Shown: piece by piece, positions 62,901-64,000 of the stretch
Numbering within the stretch: position 1 is the first letter of the stretch
Layout of the letters: every line of letters begins with the position of its first letter
Origin: Crossaster papposus
Taxonomy: Eukaryota; Echinodermata; Asteroidea; Velatida; Solasteridae
Reading direction: 5' to 3'
Assembly: GCA_037893245.1 (NCBI GenBank)
Contig: JBAIAA010000414.1
Span: forward strand, 806,001-870,000
DNA length: 64,000 bases
Notes under the pieces: generated by a model
What the model was told of the DNA's origin: nothing
Seen by the model: the letters and a program-made list of their open reading frames with translations, nothing else
The model's database searches: none
Position numbers and translations under genes: made by a program

Positions 62901-64000
62901 TGGCTGCAGGGGCGGGAACTGGGCTAGGCTTGACCGGTTCTTGGTAGTTGAAATTGACCACTGCGTAAGGACAGATCTGACGAGGCCGTTTGCTCATCTC
63001 TAAGTCGCCAAACTCAAACAGATAAATCTAGTCGAGGAAAAACCAAACAAATTAATTAAAGTTAATGAATATATCTATCTTTGATAAATACCTTGGAGAG
63101 TTGATAGCGTCTGATAGCAACTCGATAACGTTGGCGGGCGTTATTTGTAGTAACGGACCAGCTTTCAAGAAGAAGCAAATAAATGGCCCTTGAACCAGCA
63201 TTGATTATAAGCATTATGTACGCCATTGATTGGCCAAATATAACAGTCCTGCAGCAACTAGCAACAATACAGCAATCCATGTACATGTACGTACGTGAAT
63301 AAAGGATGCTTCAAATCTTTGGCTTGGTCCATTAATTAAACCTAACCCTGCTAAATGCAACATAATGCACCAATGGTAAACAGGCGTTTCAAGTTGTTGC
63401 ATTTAGCAGGCAACGCATTTCTCCTGGTATTATGTGATTTGTTGCACCTAGCAGGCTTGTTAGTCGGTATACAGCATAACCAGACAAAATGCAACAGAAT
63501 AAACTGTTGCATCGTGTTGCAAATAGCAGGGTTCTATTTCAGGTGTGTTGCATTATGTTGCATGTGGCAGAGTGCTCATCAGAATACCCTGTTGGGGTTG
63601 GGGGGGGGGGGGGGGGTAGGGTAAACAGCATCTCCCAACCTAATCAGTTATCACTCAGTGAAGACCGGGTCCCCACACTGTTAGTCTCTAAATAATTACA
63701 CGAATCTATGTCTGTGTCTGTCGGGCTGTCTATGTGTATGTCCATATTTTGATTATCTCCAGAACTGGGCACTCTATAAAGTTGTAAATCGGCAGGTGTA
63801 TCGCTCATCAATGCCCAAGAATGTACAGTGCCAAGTTGTTTGGATGAGCGGTTCTCGAAAAAGCAGCAAAACCAGAGGCTTAGACTCGCACTGCTGCACA
63901 AAATGTAAAGTAGCGTCATATAAATTTTCGATATAAATTTTAGAATTTCTGTTTCGTGGCTTGATGGATATGTTTGTTTACCTGCGTAGCATCAAATGCA
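31924..64000 (-). CDS. TASOR: Giant TASOR/TASOR2-family (FAM208) gene, 3' part, 18 coding exons in window
   Basis: Eighteen exons join in one frame from the window edge to TGA at 31926-31924, about 13,069 coding nt. They are, in order: 64000-63982, 63027-62864, 61277-61114, 58712-58586, 57598-57489, 56885-56782, 56357-56207, 54946-54251, 53973-53657, 53366-52322, 52191-51714, 51318-51207, 50991-50457, 47100-46232, 45705-45579 (weakest), 40814-40382, 39925-39738 and 39353-31924. The start block [13 protein letters not shown] and the following VWEGSL match my memory of TASOR (pseudo-PARP end, then the downstream domain). TASOR is the scaffold of the nuclear HUSH complex, which recruits H3K9 methylation to transposons. 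The product is far longer than vertebrate TASOR or TASOR2. The 5' end is outside the window. The symbol is by family; TASOR versus TASOR2 is unresolved. Confidence 0.72.
35250..36530 (-). repeat. Coding heptapeptide array, G-P-G-P-N-x-M, 21-bp unit
   Basis: Read on the minus strand, about 35-40 units of [14 protein letters not shown] or GPGPNTM run in blocks, with the Thr form clustered at the N-terminal end and the Ala form in the middle. Near 35330-35400 a 6-residue variant, GPGFNM, repeats four times (18-bp unit). The 21-bp unit has no stop in several frames of either strand, so the long opposite-strand frames here are artefacts. Confidence 0.92.
39738..39925 (-). CDS. TASOR: TASOR-like exon, Pro/Gln-rich
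   Basis: It encodes [20 protein letters not shown], then [20 protein letters not shown]. Acceptor CATTATCAG, donor AAAG|GTATGT, exit phase 1 into the last exon. Confidence 0.78.
40382..40814 (-). CDS. TASOR: TASOR-like exon open in two frames (Gln-rich or Ser/Asn-rich)
   Basis: The CAG/CAA-rich exon is open in two frames. One gives a Gln-rich tract with scattered hydrophobics ([23 protein letters not shown]); it meets a stop at 40409-40411 and would need a weak donor (TGGAG|GTGGTA). The other gives a Ser/Asn-rich tract and reaches the strong donor GGGGG|GTGAGT in the phase that suits the next exon. Mixed CAA/CAG usage argues for the Gln frame, splice strength for the Ser/Asn frame. I cannot decide. 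Confidence 0.65.
40981..41035 (-). mobile_element. Partial miniature TTAA-CCCTAAC element
   Basis: TTTAACCCTAACTATCCCAA is followed by 'acccatcaaactcc'. A related piece, 'ttaaccttaactttcccaaa' plus 'tccatcaaagtcc', lies at 21619-21650. Only one end is clear. Confidence 0.4.
41205..41788. repeat. Tandem repeat, 189-bp unit, two near-identical copies plus one older copy
   Basis: 41411-41599 and 41600-41788 differ at only a few bases. 41205-41410 is a more diverged relative ('tctcgactcgtgcgcaaatt', 'ggtcggacaatgcc'). The period is divisible by three, which makes a spurious repeated frame on the plus strand. It lies in the intron 5' of the two-frame exon. Confidence 0.9.
42111..42443. mobile_element. 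AAGGTAGTATACACC-family miniature element, copy 3
   Basis: Ends are AAAGGTAGTATACACCATTG and AAATGGTGTATACTACCTTT. The core matches copy 2 with about 50 bp deleted. Confidence 0.82.
43316..43568 (-). mobile_element. TTAA-CCAGTTCGCGCC miniature element, copy 7
   Basis: It starts TTAACCAGTTTGCGCTGGGA and ends CCGGCGCAAACTGGTTTAA. 253 bp, reverse orientation. Confidence 0.8.
44894..45007. repeat. Two poly-C tracts
   Basis: C tracts at 44894-44928 and about 44986-45006, with CCCCA repeats between. The coding (minus) strand of the TASOR-like gene is therefore G-rich here, which may favour G-quadruplexes in the pre-mRNA. Confidence 0.85.
45055..45365. repeat. Inverted-repeat-rich stretch with CAACAGG words
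   Basis: GGCTTGCCTGCTAAATTCAA near 45146 and CCTGTTGGATTCAGCAGGTT near 45345 are diverged inverted partners, and several TCCAACAG/CTGTTGGA words alternate between them. This is probably a degenerate foldback element. Confidence 0.5.
45579..45705 (-). CDS. TASOR: Inferred TASOR-like exon, least certain
   Basis: The acceptor GGGTCCAG sits behind an unusually long pyrimidine tract (the minus strand of a GGGCGAA-type repeat, 45716-45800). It enters in phase 0 as [20 protein letters not shown] and ends TTGT|GTAACC in phase 1. It supplies exactly the phase needed to join 46232 to 40814 in the Ser/Asn frame. Without it the neighbouring exons do not join in frame. No homology was recognised. Confidence 0.4.
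45716..45800. repeat. GGGCGAA/GAGCGAA short tandem repeat
   Basis: Seven-base units (AGGGCGA, AGAGCGA) repeat about ten times. On the minus strand they form a pure-pyrimidine-rich run just before the acceptor of the inferred exon at 45705, so the satellite may serve as a polypyrimidine tract. Confidence 0.85.
46232..47100 (-). CDS. TASOR: TASOR-like exon: disordered, basic C-terminal half
   Basis: 290 residues. A conserved-looking block, [20 protein letters not shown], is followed by [20 protein letters not shown] and a charged helix ([20 protein letters not shown]). It ends YYEDQ at CAG|GTGAGA, phase 0. Confidence 0.82.
47268..47530 (+). repeat. tRNA-derived SINE
   Basis: AAGTTGGCGTAGCGGTT has an A-box-like TGGCGTAGCGG. 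It is followed 30-35 bp later by an AACCCGGGTTTAAATC B-box-like word. A unique-looking body follows (GTGCCCTAACTGGCGCC, TAACCCAGATTGACAGGGGT). No intact tRNA fold is expected. Confidence 0.55.
47531..49660. other. Intron of the TASOR-like gene
   Basis: It contains a segment near 47736-47960 related to 26690-26790 ('agggaagcacaatagga' against 'agggaaacacaataggg'), the ATATGTGACC element (48771-49219) and otherwise unremarkable sequence. Confidence 0.5.
48771..49219. mobile_element. ATATGTGACC-family element with long inverted ends, copy 3
   Basis: The left end is ATATGTGACCCGCTCCATCG, and the right end is its exact reverse. The inverted repeat continues to about 38 bp (ending AATAAGTCG). It is 449 bp, non-coding, and the best preserved copy. 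Confidence 0.88.
49661..49902 (+). mobile_element. TTAA-CCAGTTCGCGCC miniature element, copy 8
   Basis: It starts ATAACCAGTTCGCGCCGG and ends CGTCGCGAACTGGTCAA. Both TTAA sites are mutated, so this is an older copy. Confidence 0.8.
50457..50991 (-). CDS. TASOR: TASOR-like exon: acidic, with a D-K-T tripeptide repeat
   Basis: An acidic, disordered region ([20 protein letters not shown]). At about 50569-50614 a 9-bp unit (GACAAGACA) repeats five to six times and encodes Asp-Lys-Thr repeats, a slippage-prone coding microsatellite. Donor ACAG|GTGAGA. Confidence 0.82.
51207..51318 (-). CDS. TASOR: TASOR-like exon: helical
   Basis: It encodes [20 protein letters not shown] then [17 protein letters not shown], a strongly helical, Ala-rich stretch. 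Entry phase 2, exit phase 0. Confidence 0.8.
51714..52191 (-). CDS. TASOR: TASOR-like exon: globular segment
   Basis: The second half looks folded: [51 protein letters not shown]. The G-x-D-G-x-G-R-T stretch is loop-like; I do not call it a nucleotide-binding site. Confidence 0.78.
52322..53366 (-). CDS. TASOR: TASOR-like exon: charged region with terminal helix
   Basis: 348 residues. An N-terminal helical segment ([30 protein letters not shown]) is followed by Ser-rich disorder, then a highly charged helix near the end ([20 protein letters not shown]). Acceptor CCGTAAAG, donor GTGGTG|GTATGT. Confidence 0.8.
53657..53973 (-). CDS. TASOR: TASOR-like exon: coiled coil
   Basis: It encodes [20 protein letters not shown] through [20 protein letters not shown] to [10 protein letters not shown]. 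Heptad hydrophobics over about 70 residues predict a coiled coil, a likely oligomerisation or partner-binding segment. Confidence 0.82.
54251..54946 (-). CDS. TASOR: TASOR-like exon with a repeated H-P-M-Y motif
   Basis: A 232-residue piece, mostly disordered. HPMY occurs three times in similar settings ([31 protein letters not shown]), about 30-60 residues apart, which suggests a short linear binding motif. It ends with SDPRLTKK, which recalls RDPRIRR at the start of the last exon. Confidence 0.8.
56207..56357 (-). CDS. TASOR: TASOR-like exon (end of the SPOC-like region)
   Basis: It encodes [20 protein letters not shown] then [20 protein letters not shown]. It looks like the last strands of a compact domain. 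A TTAA miniature element (56387-56628) sits 30 bp upstream of the acceptor without disturbing it. Confidence 0.8.
56387..56628 (+). mobile_element. TTAA-CCAGTTCGCGCC miniature element, copy 9
   Basis: It starts TTAACCAGTTCGCGCCGG and ends CAGCGCGAACTGGTTAA. 242 bp. It lies 30 bp from the 56357 exon border. Confidence 0.87.
56782..56885 (-). CDS. TASOR: TASOR-like exon (SPOC-like region)
   Basis: It encodes [20 protein letters not shown] then [14 protein letters not shown]. The alternating beta-strand and helix pattern suits the SPOC-like domain described for TASOR. Entry phase 1, exit phase 0. Confidence 0.8.
56983..57128 (-). mobile_element. ATATGTGACC-family element fragment
   Basis: 'ggggctatggagct' and 'aaatgaaagcttat', then 'ataactctattttgtgg' and 'agaggggtcatatg', follow the order of the right half of 25198-25632. 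The left end is missing. Confidence 0.6.
57167..57387 (+). mobile_element. TTAA-CCAGTTCGCGCC miniature element, copy 10
   Basis: It starts TTAACTAGTTCACGCAGG and ends CTGGCGCGATGCTGGTTAA. 221 bp, diverged ends, orientation as copies 1 and 2. Confidence 0.8.
57489..57598 (-). CDS. TASOR: TASOR-like exon
   Basis: It encodes [20 protein letters not shown] followed by [17 protein letters not shown]. Strong acceptor (GACCTTTCAG) and donor (GAAG|GTATGT). Confidence 0.8.
58231..58505. repeat. Minisatellite, 12-bp unit, about 23 copies
   Basis: The unit CCGACTCGCGAA repeats almost without error, with one CCAACTCGCGAA variant near 58367. Each unit holds the palindrome TCGCGA. It is CpG-rich in an AT-rich intron of the TASOR-like gene. 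The unit is divisible by three, so both strands show spurious repeated frames. Confidence 0.95.
58586..58712 (-). CDS. TASOR: TASOR-like exon: start of the domain after the linker
   Basis: It encodes [20 protein letters not shown] and then [13 protein letters not shown]. The Y-x-x-W-x-G-x-L pattern resembles the Y-x-P-W-K-G-x-L strand that opens the corresponding TASOR domain. Exit phase 2. Confidence 0.8.
59297..59588. mobile_element. Inverted-end element, TTAACACGTTGACTGCC
   Basis: The left end TTAACACGTTGACTGCC is matched by GGCAGTCAACATGTTGA at the right. Near the left end an almost perfect palindrome, CTACTACGAGTATAGTCGTA, occurs. A third TTAA-associated family is possible. Confidence 0.55.
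59590..59780 (+). mobile_element. TTAA-CCAGTTCGCGCC element core, degenerate copy 11
   Basis: The core is recognisable ('ttcaaaacggatgacg', 'cacgtcacgagc', 'gccggaaat', 'cagcctgaaccc', 'ctcggat'), but both inverted ends are lost. It may have been joined to, or disrupted by, the neighbouring element at 59297-59588. Confidence 0.6.
60385..60570. repeat. Dispersed repeat with AAGATCTTAAGATC hairpin, copy 2
   Basis: It carries 'ctccgaagaagatcttaaga' and 'ggccctcttaact', then 'ggccagtaagcagtttgcag'. The same blocks occur near 20640-20880, and 'ggccctcttaacttattt' alone occurs at about 19212. Confidence 0.55.
61114..61277 (-). CDS. TASOR: TASOR-like exon: disordered linker
   Basis: A Ser/Pro/His-rich linker ([19 protein letters not shown] and on to PLSVIP). 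Acceptor ATTCACAG, donor CCAC|GTGAGT. Phases fit on both sides. Confidence 0.75.
61395..62025. repeat. Dispersed repeat, copy 2 (pair with 6645-7030)
   Basis: See the partner for shared phrases. This longer copy ends CAACCGATGCACAGCCCTAA, a typical hAT-like terminus. Confidence 0.5.
62040..62227. mobile_element. AAGGTAGTATACACC-family miniature element, right half
   Basis: 'ggatatctaccgcaatcaat', 'gccggatgcctacaatcaat' and the end GATATCTGCAAATGGTGTAT with CCTACCTTTAA match the right half of copies 2 and 3. The left half is replaced. Confidence 0.7.
62864..63027 (-). CDS. TASOR: TASOR-like exon: end of the pseudo-PARP (DUF3715) region
   Basis: It encodes [20 protein letters not shown], then YAVVNFNYQ, then a Pro/Val-rich linker. 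This is the strongest identity evidence in the gene. Acceptor CTCGACTAG, donor ACACG|GTCAGT, exit phase 2. Confidence 0.85.
63345..63570. repeat. Interspersed GTTGCATTTAGCAGG motif, five copies
   Basis: The motif occurs near 63346 (reversed), 63398, 63442, 63518 and 63557, with two variable middle bases (TT, CC, AA, TG). Spacing is irregular (39-76 bp) and the sequence between is not repeated. It lies in an intron of the TASOR-like gene. Confidence 0.65.
63598..63617. repeat. Poly-G tract
   Basis: GGGGTTGGGG followed by 17 G, in the intron just downstream of the exon at the window edge. Confidence 0.9.
63982..64000 (-). CDS. TASOR: TASOR-like exon (partial at window edge)
   Basis: It encodes AFDATQ and ends CAG|GTAAAC in phase 0. 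It continues directly into [10 protein letters not shown] of the next exon. A-F-x-x-T-Q before an aromatic-rich strand is the pattern I recall from TASOR. Confidence 0.75.

Overview
This looks like animal nuclear DNA: long GT-AG introns, widely spaced small exons, and a dense load of short dispersed repeats. The gene content and the repeat style (many short inverted-repeat elements, frequent TACATGTA-type words) suggest a marine invertebrate, perhaps a deuterostome such as an echinoderm, hemichordate or lancelet. The sequence alone does not settle the species. I see no rRNA or intact tRNA gene, no CRISPR array and no bacterial-type operon. All supported genes lie on the minus strand.

Right half, 64000 down to about 31537: one very large gene. 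Eighteen coding exons join with matching splice phases from the right edge to a stop at 31924. The first exons carry the block [16 protein letters not shown]...[13 protein letters not shown] and then a W-E-G-S-L block. I recognise these as the end of the pseudo-PARP (DUF3715) region and the following segment of TASOR/TASOR2 (FAM208), the scaffold of the HUSH silencing complex. The 5' end lies beyond the window, and one exon (45579-45705) is the least certain link. About 4,355 codons are inside the window, against my recollection of about 1,670 residues for human TASOR and 2,430 for TASOR2. The last exon is 7,430 nt and holds roughly 35-40 copies of a Gly-Pro-Asn-Met heptapeptide.

Middle, about 31.5 to 27.4 kb: a small two-exon gene (28801-30231) for a 181-residue SGNH/GDSL-hydrolase-like protein. 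It sits between two diverged direct copies of a 0.5-0.6 kb repeat. A perfect 38-bp palindrome lies about 70 bp past its stop.

From 23.9 to 16.3 kb: the last four exons, phase-consistent, of a protein I do not recognise (281 residues seen). Then at 12979-13095 comes a first coding exon with a clear signal peptide, whose remaining exons I could not find.

Left end and introns: mobile elements and tandem repeats. A 3.0 kb element with inverted ends (1158-4185) holds a 1 kb minisatellite of 35-bp units and a fossil fragment like tyrosine-recombinase retroelement protein. Several miniature inverted-repeat families recur across the window: TTAA-flanked CCAGTTCGCGCC elements (11 traces), tiny TTAA-CCCTAAC elements, AAGGTAGTATACACC elements, ATATGTGACC elements, and GGTTCATACT elements. 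There are also foldback palindromes, tRNA-derived SINE heads, and long poly-G or poly-C tracts.

If the TASOR call is right, a gene for transposon silencing is itself packed with transposons and ends in an unusually long exon, a feature HUSH is reported to recognise in its targets.
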